From an uncultured Opitutaceae bacterium (lineage in GTDB: Bacteria > Verrucomicrobiota > Verrucomicrobiae > Opitutales > Opitutaceae), in assembly GCA_946482625.1 (NCBI GenBank), contig CAMLSH010000241.1, forward strand, positions 1-6,174: a stretch of DNA of 6,174 bases. The letters are read 5' to 3'. The notes below the pieces were generated by a model that did no database searches, was not told the DNA's origin, and was given only the letters and a program-made list of their open reading frames with translations. Made by a program: the position numbers and the translations under genes. Below, piece after piece: positions 6,122 to 6,174 of this stretch (position 1 is the stretch's first letter; each line of letters opens with the position of its first letter).

Positions 6122-6174
6122 TCAAATATCAATCACATCGCCCTTCCCCGGCGGCACCGTCTTCTCCGGCGGCT
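6122..6174 (-). CDS. C-terminal end of an unidentified gene (cut by window edge)
   Basis: On the minus strand one frame is open from the right edge to TGA at 6122-6124 and reads PPEKTVPPGKGDVIDI, a Pro/Lys/Gly-rich tail ending in hydrophobic and acidic residues. The other two minus-strand frames also reach stops close by, so the call rests on the plausible composition and on the hairpin repeat beginning soon after the stop, as repeats usually lie between genes. Too short to identify. It would be the neighbour upstream of lpd on the same strand, 183 bp away; the tail does not look like the usual end of a 2-oxoacid dehydrogenase E2. Confidence 0.45.
   Translation of the reverse strand, partial: PPEKTVPPGKGDVIDI

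Overview
The window looks like a piece of chromosome from a high-GC Gram-negative bacterium. I infer the Verrucomicrobia, possibly an Opitutaceae-like lineage. The reasons are strongly C-ending codon use, genes without clear Shine-Dalgarno sites, and intergenic GC-rich hairpin repeats with changing stems. This is a judgement from sequence style; there is no rRNA or marker gene here to prove it.

Left part, + strand (1-3112): the C-terminal 360 residues of an unrecognised, probably beta-rich protein, then a complete penicillin-binding protein 2 (mrdA-like transpeptidase for lateral-wall peptidoglycan). The PBP2 frame has no ATG near its membrane anchor. The only ordinary in-frame start is a GTG at 1127, which gives an N-terminal tail encoded partly by a repeat-like palindrome.

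Middle (3113-4344): a short intergenic stretch with three GC-rich hairpins, then two minus-strand genes facing PBP2. They encode a 215-residue protein and a 124-residue cysteine-rich, probably zinc-binding protein. The 215-residue gene is near 50% GC by hand count of sample lines, against 65-75% in PBP2, so the pair may be an acquired cassette. I recognise no function for either.

Right part, minus strand (4449-5938): a complete dihydrolipoamide dehydrogenase (lpd, E3 of 2-oxoacid dehydrogenase complexes) followed by a good intrinsic terminator. Upstream of it lie two more hairpin repeats and the last 16 codons of another minus-strand gene cut by the window edge.

The two confident genes, PBP2 and Lpd, are housekeeping and functionally unrelated. 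The less explained material is the two-gene cassette and the hairpin family that occurs in each GC-rich intergenic region. No CRISPR array, tRNA, rRNA, transposase or phage gene was seen, and no gene-free stretch exceeds 300 bases.
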